Origin: Ardenticatenaceae bacterium
Lineage (GTDB): Bacteria > Chloroflexota > Anaerolineae > Promineifilales > Promineifilaceae
Length of the DNA stretch: 64,000 nucleotides
NCBI GenBank assembly: GCA_020634435.1
Contig: JACKBS010000014.1
Span: 1-64,000 of the forward strand
Direction of reading: 5' to 3'
A program made the translations under genes and the position numbers. The notes under the pieces were generated by a model that worked only from the letters and a program-made list of their open reading frames with translations, searched no databases and was not told the origin of the DNA. Below, one piece after another: positions 9,388-17,280 of the stretch (positions are counted from its first letter, which is position 1; each line of letters begins with the position of its first letter).

Positions 9388-10314
9388 ATGAAAAAGTTTT
9401 TTAAATGGCTGGGGATTATTCTTGGAGGACTTTTAGGCATCGCCCTGATTGGTTTGCTAGGCTACTACATTTACTGGTACACCCAGGCGCGGCGCACCAT
9501 TGACATTGATGTGGAAACAATGGAAATTCCCACCGATCAGGCCAGCATTGATCGTGGCGAAATCTTGGTGCAAATTGTGCGCTGCACTGAATGCCACGGC
9601 AAAGATCTGTCTGGTATGTTGTGGGCTAACCTTCCCGTTCTTACCGGAGCCTTTGGTCCAGCTAATTTGACGCCAGGGGAGAACGGCATTGCGGGTTACA
9701 CCGACGAGGATTATATCCGGGCCATTCGTCACGGTGTGGGGCGTGACGGCAAAGCGCTCATTTACATGCCATCAAATTACTATGTGGATTTGAACCAGGA
9801 AGATTTAGGCGACATCATTGCCTATCTGAAAACGTTGCCGCCGTCCACCGAGCCAGGCCCTCCCAACGGGTATTCCGGCCCATATCTATGGGATTTTGTA
9901 CTGAGCAATCCGCAAGGCCTACCAGCCATCAAAATGATTGACCATGAAGCTGTTGCTGAAATTCCAGTTGGGCCAGACCCCAGCGATACGCTGGCCTATG
10001 GTGGCTACCTGGCCTTACCTTGCCGCAGCTGCCATGGAGACGATTTTGCTGGGGTACCGCTGCTAGAACGTCTTCGGGTACCTTCGCCCAATATCACGCC
10101 GTACAACCTGGGTGATTGGACCGAAGAACAGTTCTTTACCGCCATGCGCGAGGGCGAACTGCCAGATGGCACCTTTATTCCCCAATCGCTCATGCCTTGG
10201 ATGGCCATTGGCCAGCTGACAGATCAAGAGCTGCATGCCATTTGGACTTACCTGCAAAGCCTGCCTGCTGTTGCGGATGAAGATGCAATTGCATATCAAA
10301 ACGCCAGCGAGTAA
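9388..10314 (+). CDS. Membrane-anchored dihaem cytochrome c
   Basis: 308 residues. An N-terminal hydrophobic segment (about residues 7-32) anchors the protein. Two haem c motifs follow, CTECH near residue 67 and CRSCH near residue 212, each opening a cytochrome-c domain. Candidate Met ligands are present (IYMPSNYY; SLMPWMA). The layout resembles the membrane-bound c-type subunits of periplasmic dehydrogenases or other electron-transfer partners. A strong AAGGAG site sits just before the ATG at 9388. It is separated from the NRPS operon by 50 bases and ends at a bidirectional terminator. No exact ACGGCCGT copy occurs in the gene. The redox partner cannot be told from this window. Confidence 0.9.
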   Translation: MKKFFKWLGIILGGLLGIALIGLLGYYIYWYTQARRTIDIDVETMEIPTDQASIDRGEILVQIVRCTECHGKDLSGMLWANLPVLTGAFGPANLTPGENGIAGYTDEDYIRAIRHGVGRDGKALIYMPSNYYVDLNQEDLGDIIAYLKTLPPSTEPGPPNGYSGPYLWDFVLSNPQGLPAIKMIDHEAVAEIPVGPDPSDTLAYGGYLALPCRSCHGDDFAGVPLLERLRVPSPNITPYNLGDWTEEQFFTAMREGELPDGTFIPQSLMPWMAIGQLTDQELHAIWTYLQSLPAVADEDAIAYQNASE

Positions 10315-10348
10315 TCTAGCAGGTTGCCAATTCCGATTTGTCTGATCT

Positions 10349-10387
10349 AAAAGACGCTAACCAGAACATTCTGGTTGGCGTCTTTTT
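10349..10387. terminator. Bidirectional rho-independent terminator
   Basis: Arms AAAAGACGCTAACCAGAA (10349-10366) and TTCTGGTTGGCGTCTTTT (10369-10386) pair over 18 positions with one G-T wobble. A runs flank one side and T runs the other. It separates the convergent cytochrome (+) and histidine kinase (-) genes. Confidence 0.93.
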
Positions 10388-10391
10388 CTTT

Positions 10392-12443
10392 CTAGTTTGT
10401 CGTGGGATGGATGGGCAAAAAGATGTGGAAGGTAGAGCCAATGTCCCGTTCGCTTGTCACTTCAATCCGGCCCCCATGCCGGTTGATGATCTTTTGGGCA
10501 ATAGCCAGACCCAAGCCCAGACCGGGTGTCGAATGGGCCTCATCTTCGCGCCAGAACATATCGAAGATGTGCGGTAGATTTTCGGGCAAAATACCCGCAC
10601 CTGAATCGCGAATGAGCAGCCAGACTTGTGATTCATCGTAGCCAGTAACGGCCGTAATCACTCCACCCCGCGGCGAAAAATGATAAGCATTTTCCAAAAT
10701 CTGGCGAAAAGCTTCTGTCAACTCCTCAACATTTCCTAAAACCAACGGTAAATCGGCGGCATTGGCAAACTGGACTTCTGGCTCCTCAGCATCATTCCGC
10801 TGCAACCTTTGGCAAACGAGGCTAAAAATAAAACCAATATCTACCGGTACCGTTTCCTGTAAGGGGCTGCCTTCCAGTTGGGTAATTAGCAGAAGCATTT
10901 CTGTCAATTTTACAATGCGCTTAACTTGTTCTTGAATCAGCGCTGCTCGTTCAAAACGTTTGTTTGAATCCTCCAGACGCGCCATCACAAAAGCTGTCGT
11001 ATTGATGATGGAAAGCGGCGTTCTAAACTCATGCGAAGCGTCATGCACAAAGGTCGTCAAGACCTGTGTCCGCTCTTTTTCCAAAGCAAGCTCCATTTCA
11101 TTCTGCTGAGTCTGCTTTCGATCGGTAAGGTCCCGAACCACGCTCTGAATGTGTAGCGGTTTACCATCCAAAGTTCGTACTAACTCGACATTAATTTCAA
11201 CAGGAATTTCAGTACCATCTTTTTTGCGGAAGACCCGCTCGTACATAGGAAGGCTCTCGCCAGAACGTAGCCGCGCCAACTTTTCCCGGCTTCCATCTGG
11301 TTCGGCTGACAAATCGAGGAAGCTCAGTTGCTGAAGTTCCTCAGGCGTATAGCCCAGCAATTCGGAAGCTCGGCGATTTGCGTCTAAATGTTTGCCATCC
11401 AGATCGAGAATAAACACAGCGTCGTGTCTCTGCTCAAATAATGAGTGGTACCAATTTTGCGCTTCCTCTAAGGCGCGTTCGTCTTGCTTTCGTGCCGTGA
11501 TGTCCGTAAAAGAGGCCACCACAGCATACGGCTTTTCCCCGCTAGCATGAATAAGCGGCTGCGAATTGATGGAGAGCCAGTGCAGGTCACCATCGGGATG
11601 ATGAACGCCCATTACCACGTTAGAAAGTGGCTTGCCAGTTTTTAGCGTCACAATTAATGGATAGTCTTCGCTCAAAAAGGGAGAGCCATCCTCATGAACT
11701 GAGTGCCACCCTGGGTCTTGGGCTTTTCGTCCTCTCAATTGATCGGGGGATAACCCCAAAATGCGCTCCGCAGCCTTATTGAATGTTTCGATTACGCCAT
11801 CGTCGGACATTAAGACCACGCCTTCGGACATGGCTGCTACCACAGATCGGTATCGATCTTCGCTCTCCACAACCTGGCGTCTGTATCTACTACTAATATC
11901 ACTGTAGGCTAATCCCAGCGCAACGATTGACAAGAAAAAGACCAGATAGGCAAATGTAACGGTCGTCGGCGCTTCTGGTACAAAAAAGAAAGCGCAGATA
12001 GCGATCAGGCTGAACACAGTAACTGGCAGTATGAGCCGCGGCAGAAAAAGACTGGTGACCATGACCCCCAAAAGTAAGAAATTGAGGGCCAGCATTCGCT
12101 CAGTAAGGGAGCCAGGCGCTGTAAAAAAGGTAACCATCACCAGACCAATGAGCGTAAAAACCAGCAGAACCGCACCTGCTTGAAAATAACGGGTGCGGCT
12201 CAGAACTAAAGTTATGGCCATCAGTAAAACGGTTCCGCCAGCGATATAGCGGGCAGTGACAAAGGTGGGGATCAACATTACCCAAATCGGCGTGACAATC
12301 AGCGCGGTCATTAATATGACGGCCGATAAACGACCCAACAGACGCGCCTGCTGCTCCATTGGCTGATCCTCTAACAGAGCCCTGGGCAGCGGCAGATATT
12401 GCACGCTGTTTCTTAGTTTTGTCCAGTAGGATAATGTGTCCAT
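10392..12443 (-). CDS. Membrane PAS-PAS sensor histidine kinase
   Basis: 683 residues. The N-terminal 170 residues hold about six hydrophobic helices. Two PAS domains follow: DRYRSVVAAMSEGVVLMSDDG near residue 195 and YHSLFEQRHDAVFILDLDG near residue 335, the latter with a PAC-like KKDGTEIPVEI segment. The kinase core has the H box HDASHEFRTPLS, the N box ILENAYHFSPRGG, and the ATP lid DSGAGILPENLPHIF with GLGLGLAIA. There is no receiver domain or adjacent response regulator, so it is an orphan here. Only one exact ACGGCCGT lies in this 2-kb gene. No clear ribosome-binding site was seen before the ATG. Signal and partner are unknown. Confidence 0.95.
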   Translation of the reverse strand: MDTLSYWTKLRNSVQYLPLPRALLEDQPMEQQARLLGRLSAVILMTALIVTPIWVMLIPTFVTARYIAGGTVLLMAITLVLSRTRYFQAGAVLLVFTLIGLVMVTFFTAPGSLTERMLALNFLLLGVMVTSLFLPRLILPVTVFSLIAICAFFFVPEAPTTVTFAYLVFFLSIVALGLAYSDISSRYRRQVVESEDRYRSVVAAMSEGVVLMSDDGVIETFNKAAERILGLSPDQLRGRKAQDPGWHSVHEDGSPFLSEDYPLIVTLKTGKPLSNVVMGVHHPDGDLHWLSINSQPLIHASGEKPYAVVASFTDITARKQDERALEEAQNWYHSLFEQRHDAVFILDLDGKHLDANRRASELLGYTPEELQQLSFLDLSAEPDGSREKLARLRSGESLPMYERVFRKKDGTEIPVEINVELVRTLDGKPLHIQSVVRDLTDRKQTQQNEMELALEKERTQVLTTFVHDASHEFRTPLSIINTTAFVMARLEDSNKRFERAALIQEQVKRIVKLTEMLLLITQLEGSPLQETVPVDIGFIFSLVCQRLQRNDAEEPEVQFANAADLPLVLGNVEELTEAFRQILENAYHFSPRGGVITAVTGYDESQVWLLIRDSGAGILPENLPHIFDMFWREDEAHSTPGLGLGLAIAQKIINRHGGRIEVTSERDIGSTFHIFLPIHPTTN

Positions 12444-12658
12444 AAAAAGGAACCGGAGAGAAAGTGCAAATGTTTACTGTGGCGTTTCGATCTACTGACA
12501 GTCCGGTATCGTCGCTTGGTGAAGATTGAGTTGGTCCATTATAGCACGAGGATACAGAGATTTTGGGGACAAGCATTAGTGAAATACGGCTAGAGAAACG
12601 GCCGTATCCCTCGCTCAAATTTTGCTGACAGCCGGGCACAAAAGTTCAAACAGGTTCG

Positions 12659-13237
12659 CTAGGGTATCACCCAGACCACAAAAGTGAGGGCTACGCCTTT
12701 GTATTCGGCGGTAATTTCCCAGCAGCCCAACGTTGGCAGCTCAATGCCGGTCATCATAAACTGCCCATAATCGGGATGATAAGCGTTAGTGCCGGCAACC
12801 ACCGGAGCCATCACCGCCGCACCATCCAACTGCTGGGCGGAGAGGGTAATCGCGGGCTGAGGTTCTTCGGTCTGGCTATAGCCTTCGTGCCAGAAGGCAA
12901 TTTTATTGCCATAGCCAGCCTCCGATTGGGGCAAGCCGTACCAAACGCCATCGACAGGCAAATCGGTCCATAATTCATTGGTGCCATACCAAAAACGGCC
13001 GTCTGGCGCAGCCGCGGGATAAGAGTCTGGTGGCACAAAAGGGGTATCTGGGATTGGGGTGATTGGGCAGCTTCCTAGATCGCCAGAGCTAGTGGGTGTG
13101 TCGATTGGTGGTGTAGTGGGCGTGAGAGTAGCTGGGAGGGGAACGGCCGTTTCCACCTCATCACCCACCGTGCAGCCCAAAACAACTGCGGCAAGACAAA
13201 CAAAAGTTAAACCTACCCATGCTCGGACTTTAGACAT
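12659..13237 (-). CDS. Small lipoprotein of unknown function
   Basis: 192 residues with a lipoprotein signal peptide: MSKVRAWVG start, hydrophobic stretch, lipobox AVVLGC. A Thr/Pro-rich linker (TLTPTTPPIDTPTS) then leads to a compact domain with two later Cys residues. The start is supported by an AAAGGAGG site 5 bases upstream. It lies about 215 bases upstream of the histidine kinase on the same strand, so the two could be co-transcribed; the lipoprotein might be an extracytoplasmic partner of the sensor, but that is a guess. No enzyme motif was recognised. Confidence 0.85.
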   Translation of the reverse strand: MSKVRAWVGLTFVCLAAVVLGCTVGDEVETAVPLPATLTPTTPPIDTPTSSGDLGSCPITPIPDTPFVPPDSYPAAAPDGRFWYGTNELWTDLPVDGVWYGLPQSEAGYGNKIAFWHEGYSQTEEPQPAITLSAQQLDGAAVMAPVVAGTNAYHPDYGQFMMTGIELPTLGCWEITAEYKGVALTFVVWVIP

Positions 13238-13377
13238 CTTCGCCTCCTTTGGCCCATGATCATCCGTTTAAGATTATCCCAGCCAGCCCAAAATGGTTCC
13301 CTCTACGTGAAAAATAGCAGGATTGCCCAAAGAATTCGACCCGTTCTGGGCAAAATCTCCTAATTTTTAATTTGCTG

Positions 13378-13405
13378 TTGACACTCAGAATTTATCTGCT
13401 AAATT
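13378..13405 (+). promoter_or_regulatory. Promoter of the arginine operon leader
   Basis: A perfect -35 TTGACA (13378-13383) and a -10 TAAATT (13400-13405) are separated by 16 bases. Transcription would start near 13412, only about 3 bases before the leader-peptide ATG, so the leader mRNA is essentially leaderless. Confidence 0.72.
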
Positions 13406-13414
13406 TCTGCCACG

Positions 13415-13498
13415 ATGAATATGTTTATTGACACACAAGCTCTTCGCGTAATCCGCCGCCGTCGCCAGATACATAGTCTGGTATTTGAGCTTGCCTGA
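13415..13498 (+). CDS. Arginine-rich leader peptide of the arg operon attenuator
   Basis: A 27-residue ORF, MNMFIDTQALRVIRRRRQIH followed by SLVFELA and TGA. Five of its residues are Arg, four of them consecutive (codons CGC CGC CGT CGC at 13454-13465). No Shine-Dalgarno site precedes the ATG, but the predicted start of transcription is 3 bases upstream; the in-frame ATG at 13421 is an alternative. It lies between a strong promoter and a strong terminator, and argC follows. This is the classical arrangement of amino-acid leader peptides (trpL, hisL), here with Arg as the control codon. Its function would be to stall ribosomes when charged tRNA-Arg is scarce. Confidence 0.85.
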   Translation: MNMFIDTQALRVIRRRRQIHSLVFELA

Positions 13499-13561
13499 GT
13501 CAACACAAGACACGCGCAACCCGAACCGCCAGACTTCACGAGAGTCTGGCGGTTTTTTTTT
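13463..13561 (+). terminator. Attenuator: competing hairpins and rho-independent terminator before argC
   Basis: Four segments can be traced. Segment 1 is CCAGA (13465-13469), directly after the Arg codons. Segment 2 is AGTCTGG (13475-13481). Segment 3 is CCGCCAGACT (13526-13535) and segment 4 is AGTCTGGCGG (13543-13552), followed by nine T. Segments 3:4 make a perfect 10-bp terminator stem. Segments 1:2 make a small stem. Segments 2:3 pair over 7 bp (AGTCTGG with CCAGACT) as an antiterminator. A ribosome stalled on the Arg codons would cover segment 1 and free segment 2 to pair with 3, so transcription continues into argC. Confidence 0.88.
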
Positions 13562-13569
13562 GCGGTTTT

Positions 13570-13621
13570 GCCACAGAGCACACAGAGAGATAAGAGGTTT
13601 TTCTTTAAGACTTCTGTGGCC
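13570..13621 (+). repeat. Small inverted-end element between attenuator and argC
   Basis: The ends GCCACAGA (13570-13577) and TCTGTGGC (13614-13621) are inverted copies and enclose CACAGAG-rich sequence. CACAGA-type sequence also occurs at 44309-44391. It looks like a dispersed intergenic element that fills the argC 5' leader. Confidence 0.55.
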
Positions 13622-13639
13622 AAAAATTGGAGTTTGGAG

Positions 13640-14647
13640 ATGATTAAAGCAGGGATTTTTGGAGCCACGGGATACACCGGCTATGAATTAGTGAAAATAT
13701 TGCAGCACCACCCGCAAGTGGATGTGGCTTTTGTCACTTCGCAATCATTTGCGGGCCAGAAGTTATCGGATGTGTATCCGCAAGCGCCACATCTGCCGTT
13801 GATTTTAGGGGAAGAGGCTCCCCTAGACGCGGTGGATGTGGTTTTTTTGTGCCTGCCCCATGCCGCTGCCGCGGAAACGGCCGTAACCGCCCTCGCCGCT
13901 GGAATAACAGTAATCGATCTCAGCGCCGACTTCCGCCTTAAGAATGCTGACACCTACGCCAGCTGGTACGACAAAGCCCATCCCGCGCCACACCTGCTAG
14001 CCGATGCCGTCTACGGACTCACCGAATTTGCCCGCGACCAACTGCCCGGCGTTAAGCTGGTAGCCACTCCCGGCTGCTACCCTACCAGCATTTTGCTGCC
14101 GTTACGGCCGTTGCTCACCGCAAACTTGCCCATCACCGACCCCATCATTGCCGATTCAAAATCTGGCGTTTCGGGCGCGGGCCGGACGCCCAAACAAAAC
14201 ACGCACTTTATTGAGGTGAACAACAATTTTTCGCCCTACAAAATCGGCCGTAGTCACCGGCACCTGCCGGAAATTGAGCAGGTCATGGGCTGGTTTCGGC
14301 CAGACGCCCCGACGCTCATCTTTTCGCCACACCTGCTGCCGGTGGAACGGGGCATTCTTTCCACAATTTATGTCAACTTTTCTGAGTCGGTGACGTTGGA
14401 GCAAGTACGGCCATATTTCACCGCCATGTACGCCAACGAACCATTTGTTTGCCTGCTGCCTGAGAGTGAATTGGCCACTCTGGCCCATGTGACCCACACC
14501 AACAAATGCGTCATTGGCCTGGCGATGACCGGCAACACGCTCATCATCACCTCAGCCATCGACAACCTGGTGAAAGGCGCGGCAGGGCAGGCCGTGCAAA
14601 ATATGAATGTGGTGTTTGGCATCGAGGAAACAACAGGGCTGATCTAA
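13640..14647 (+). CDS. argC: N-acetyl-gamma-glutamyl-phosphate reductase
   Basis: 335 residues from ATG 13640. The enzyme reduces N-acetylglutamyl phosphate to the semialdehyde with NADPH, the third step of arginine synthesis. It shows the nucleotide-binding motif GIFGATGYTGYELVKIL at the very N terminus, the catalytic Cys in VATPGCYPTS, SGVSGAGR, and the late His in HLLPVERGI. The frame extends upstream to 13568, but that stretch lies beyond the terminator and has no conservation. GGAG at 13629-13632, 7 bases before the ATG, supports 13640. It is the first structural gene of the attenuated operon and is followed by argB after a palindromic repeat. Confidence 0.98.
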   Translation: MIKAGIFGATGYTGYELVKILQHHPQVDVAFVTSQSFAGQKLSDVYPQAPHLPLILGEEAPLDAVDVVFLCLPHAAAAETAVTALAAGITVIDLSADFRLKNADTYASWYDKAHPAPHLLADAVYGLTEFARDQLPGVKLVATPGCYPTSILLPLRPLLTANLPITDPIIADSKSGVSGAGRTPKQNTHFIEVNNNFSPYKIGRSHRHLPEIEQVMGWFRPDAPTLIFSPHLLPVERGILSTIYVNFSESVTLEQVRPYFTAMYANEPFVCLLPESELATLAHVTHTNKCVIGLAMTGNTLIITSAIDNLVKGAAGQAVQNMNVVFGIEETTGLI

Positions 14648-14711
14648 TTACTGAATTACCCAATTACTGAATTACAAAACGTAATTGAGTAATTGAGTAA
14701 TTGGGCAATTT
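14648..14711. repeat. Intergenic palindromic repeat, GTAATTGGG family (copy 1)
   Basis: AATTACTGAATTACCCAATT-type sequence on the left is mirrored by GTAATTGAGTAATTGGGCAA on the right, making a long AT-rich hairpin between argC and argB. Related copies lie at 33499-33541 and 40331-40393. Confidence 0.8.
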
Positions 14712-14724
14712 TTCGAGGTACATC

Positions 14725-15477
14725 ATGCAAATCTTAAAAATCGGTGGCAACGAACTGGATAACCCCGGATTTTTGGCGGGACTGGCGGAATATGTAGCGG
14801 CAACGGCCGTTCCTCACATCATTGTGCATGGCGGCGGGCGGGCGATTGTGGCCCTGGAGCAAAAAGTGGGGCTGCAATCCACCAAGGTAGATGGCCATCG
14901 CGTGACCGATCGCGAGATGATTCGCATTGTGCAAATGGCCCTGAGCGGGCAAACCAACAAGCAGATCGTCTCCGCGCTGCTGGCCGCAGGGGTAGATGCC
15001 ATTGGCCTTAGTGGCGTGGATGGCGGCCTTTTGCGCTGCCTCAAAAAGCACCACCCCACGGCCGATCTCGGTTATGTCGGTGAAATCAGCCAGGTACGCA
15101 CCGACTTGCTGCGCCAGTTCGCCAGCCTGGGGCTGACGGTTGTGCTCTCCCCGCTATCGCTGGGCTTCGATGGCTACACCTACAATGTGAATGCCGATGA
15201 TGCTGCCAGTGCCGTGGCCCTGGCGTTGCAGGCGGAACAGCTGACCTTTGTGTCGAATGTGCCGGGGGTGCTGCATAACGGCCGTATCCTCCCCCGCCTT
15301 ACCCTCGAAGAAACCGAAACACTCATCAGCGATGGCATCATCACCGATGGCATGGTGCCCAAAGTACGGGCCGCCCTGGCCACCATCGCCCAAGGCGTGC
15401 AGCAAACCCAAATCGTTAACCTCGCCGGACTGCTCAGCAACAGCGGCACAATTTTTACCAACGAGGCAGGATTTTAG
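14725..15477 (+). CDS. argB: Acetylglutamate kinase
   Basis: 250 residues. It phosphorylates N-acetylglutamate, the second step of arginine synthesis. Visible motifs are LKIGGNEL at the N terminus, the substrate and ATP loop IIVHGGGRAI, the GLSGVDGGLL segment, NVNADDAASAVA, and the ITDGMVPKVRAAL nucleotide-binding region near the C terminus. The start at 14725 is set by CGAGGT a few bases upstream and by homology; the frame upstream of it is made of the palindromic repeat. It lies between argC and argD in the same orientation. Confidence 0.97.
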   Translation: MQILKIGGNELDNPGFLAGLAEYVAATAVPHIIVHGGGRAIVALEQKVGLQSTKVDGHRVTDREMIRIVQMALSGQTNKQIVSALLAAGVDAIGLSGVDGGLLRCLKKHHPTADLGYVGEISQVRTDLLRQFASLGLTVVLSPLSLGFDGYTYNVNADDAASAVALALQAEQLTFVSNVPGVLHNGRILPRLTLEETETLISDGIITDGMVPKVRAALATIAQGVQQTQIVNLAGLLSNSGTIFTNEAGF

Positions 15478-15498
15478 CCCACAGATTTGCACTTTTAG

Positions 15499-15568
15499 GC
15501 TGTCATTCCCGCGAAGGCGGGAATCCATTCCGGCATAAAAGATGGATACCCGCCTTCGCGGGTATGAC
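15499..15568. repeat. Imperfect inverted repeat (TCATTCCCGCGAAGGCGGG type)
   Basis: TGTCATTCCCGCGAAGGCGG at the left end and ACCCGCCTTCGCGGGTATGACA at the right end form a hairpin of about 70 bases between argB and argD. The CGAAGGCGGG core is itself palindromic. Sequences of this type are scattered intergenic repeats in many bacteria. It could modulate the argB/argD mRNA boundary. Confidence 0.8.
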
Positions 15569-15609
15569 AAATCGGCAAAGATGTGTGGATAGTTTTAAGG
15601 AGGAGATAT

Positions 15610-16821
15610 ATGGATAAACAAGCAATTATTCAAGCAGAAGCAGACTATGTTTTACACACGTACAACCGTCCCGACATCGTTTTTACCCACGGGGAGGGAA
15701 TGTATTTGTTCGACAGCGATGGCAACCAGTATCTCGATTTTACTTCGGGCATTGCCGTGACTTCGCTGGGACACAGCGATCCAGATTGGGTAACGGCCGT
15801 ATCGCAACAAGCCACCCAACTTACCCACGTCAGCAACCTGTTCCACAGCGCACCCCAGGCGCAGCTGGCCCAAAAGCTGGTCGAAAATTCTTTTGCCGAC
15901 AAGGTATTCTTCTGCAACTCCGGCGCAGAAGCCAACGAAGCCGCGCTCAAATTTGCTCGCAAGGTGGGCAAAACCCACCACGACGGCAAAACCAAAATTA
16001 TTGCCTTCAACGGCGGCTTTCACGGCCGTACGATGGGTTCTCTCTCGGCCACCTACAAAGCGCAATACCGAGAACCATTTGCCCCTCTGGTCCCCGGTTT
16101 CACCTTCCTCCCCTTCAACGACCTGGCCGCCGCCCAGGCCGCCATCGACGATGACACCTGCGCCGTCATCGTGGAGCCAATTCAGGGCGAGGGTGGCGTA
16201 AATCCAGCCACGCCGGAATTTTTGCACGGGCTGCGGGCCGCCTGTGACGCGCACCACGCCCTACTCATCTTCGACGAGGTGCAGTGTGGCCTGGGCCGCA
16301 CCGGCACGCTGTGGGGTCACGAGCAATTTGGCGTCACGCCAGACATCATGACGCTGGCCAAGCCGCTGGCGGGCGGTCTGCCGATTGGCGCGGCGCTGGT
16401 CACCCAAGCCGTCGCCGAGGTCATCAAGCCGGGCGACCACGGCAGCACTTTTGCCGCCGGGCCGCTGGTTTGCGCCGCCGCCAACGTGGTATTTGACAAA
16501 ATCAATCAGATGCCTCTTTTACAAAGCGTGCAGGAAAACGGCGCCTACCTCAAACACCGACTGCAAACGCTGGAGCTAGAGCAAATTGTCGAAGTGCGTG
16601 GCCAAGGATTGCTGCTGGGTGTGGCCCTCAACCAGCCCGCCGCGCCCATCATGGCGGCAGCACGAGCCAAGGGCGTACTCATCCTCACCGCCGGGGATAA
16701 CGTGCTGCGTCTGGCCCCGGCGTTGATTGTGAACCGGGCGGAAATTGATACGGCCGTATCCGCCATCGCCGACGCCATTAGCCTGGGGCTTCAGCCCCAG
16801 ATGAAAGGGGCAATACCATGA
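15610..16821 (+). CDS. argD: Acetylornithine aminotransferase
   Basis: 403 residues, a class-III PLP aminotransferase that converts N-acetylglutamate semialdehyde to N-acetylornithine. Motifs: FTSGIAVTSLGH, FCNSGAEANEAALKFARK, NGGFHGRTMGSLSAT, LLIFDEVQCGLGRTG, and the Schiff-base Lys in LAKPLAGGLPIG. The ATG at 15610 follows a strong AAGGAGGAG site; the longer upstream frame is rejected. The last residues (SLGLQPQMKG) are encoded by a palindromic repeat also present at 17247 and 55087, so the C terminus appears to have been remodelled by repeat insertion. The stop overlaps the next start (ATGA). Confidence 0.96.
   Translation: MDKQAIIQAEADYVLHTYNRPDIVFTHGEGMYLFDSDGNQYLDFTSGIAVTSLGHSDPDWVTAVSQQATQLTHVSNLFHSAPQAQLAQKLVENSFADKVFFCNSGAEANEAALKFARKVGKTHHDGKTKIIAFNGGFHGRTMGSLSATYKAQYREPFAPLVPGFTFLPFNDLAAAQAAIDDDTCAVIVEPIQGEGGVNPATPEFLHGLRAACDAHHALLIFDEVQCGLGRTGTLWGHEQFGVTPDIMTLAKPLAGGLPIGAALVTQAVAEVIKPGDHGSTFAAGPLVCAAANVVFDKINQMPLLQSVQENGAYLKHRLQTLELEQIVEVRGQGLLLGVALNQPAAPIMAAARAKGVLILTAGDNVLRLAPALIVNRAEIDTAVSAIADAISLGLQPQMKGAIP
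16779..16800. repeat. TAGCCTGGGGCTTCAGCCCC palindromic repeat inside argD (copy 1)
   Basis: The sequence beginning TAGCCTGGGG folds on itself and encodes SLGLQPQ at the ArgD C terminus. Copy 2 is at 17247-17272 and copy 3 at 55087-55109. Confidence 0.85.
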
Positions 16822-17249
16822 CCCAACCACACATCAGACCGTTCGATCTGGCCGACAGCGAACAAGTGATTGCCGTCTGGGAAGCATGCCGCATGACCGT
16901 GCCCTGGAACGATCCCCACAAGGATATTGCCCGCAAAATGCAGGTAAACCCGGAACTGTTTTTGGTAGCGGTGGTGGCAGACGGCCGTATTGCTGGCACG
17001 GTCATGGGTGGCTACGAGGGCCATCGCGGCTGGATTAACTACCTGGCCGTTTCGCCCGACTGCCAGGGCCAGGGCATTGGCCGCGCCTTGATGGCCGAAG
17101 TGGAAGCCAAACTAGCCGCCATGGGCTGCGCCAAGATCAACTTGCAAGTGCGCACCAACAACCGAGCCGTCATCCAATTTTACGGCCATCTCGGCTACCA
17201 CATCGACGACGTGATTAGCTTAGGGAAACGATTAATACCGGACAATTAG
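16818..17249 (+). CDS. GNAT acetyltransferase (YpeA-like) in the arginine operon
   Basis: 143 residues, a single GNAT fold. It has IRPFDLADSEQVIAVWEAC at the N terminus, the acetyl-CoA loop SPDCQGQGIGRALM (R/Q-x-x-G-x-G/A), and the C-terminal NNRAVIQFYGHLGY typical of the family. It resembles YpeA, whose substrate is not known. Its ATG overlaps the argD stop, so it is translationally coupled to arginine biosynthesis. An N-acetylation role in the pathway is possible, but a true ArgA lies directly downstream. Its TAG stop codon is the first three bases of palindromic repeat copy 2. Confidence 0.9.
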   Translation: MTQPHIRPFDLADSEQVIAVWEACRMTVPWNDPHKDIARKMQVNPELFLVAVVADGRIAGTVMGGYEGHRGWINYLAVSPDCQGQGIGRALMAEVEAKLAAMGCAKINLQVRTNNRAVIQFYGHLGYHIDDVISLGKRLIPDN

Positions 17250-17272
17250 CCTGGGGCTTAAGCCCCAGGCTA
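17247..17272. repeat. TAGCCTGGGGCTTAAGCCCC palindromic repeat (copy 2)
   Basis: A near-perfect 26-base palindrome. It supplies the stop codon of the GNAT gene and fills the gap before argA. Confidence 0.9.
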
Positions 17273-17280
17273 CAAAAAAT

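Noticed and set aside
12100..12639. Minus-strand ORF of 179 codons overlapping the histidine kinase 5' end.
   Set aside because: It is out of frame with the kinase's transmembrane region and has no recognisable domain.
13415..13561. A T-box or ARG-box control of argC.
   Set aside because: No T-box specifier/antiterminator consensus or clear ArgR palindromes were seen; the Arg-run peptide and competing hairpins explain the region better.
13568..13639. N-terminal extension of argC from TTG 13568.
   Set aside because: It begins just beyond the attenuator terminator, includes a repeat element, and ArgC similarity starts at 13640, where a GGAG site is correctly spaced.
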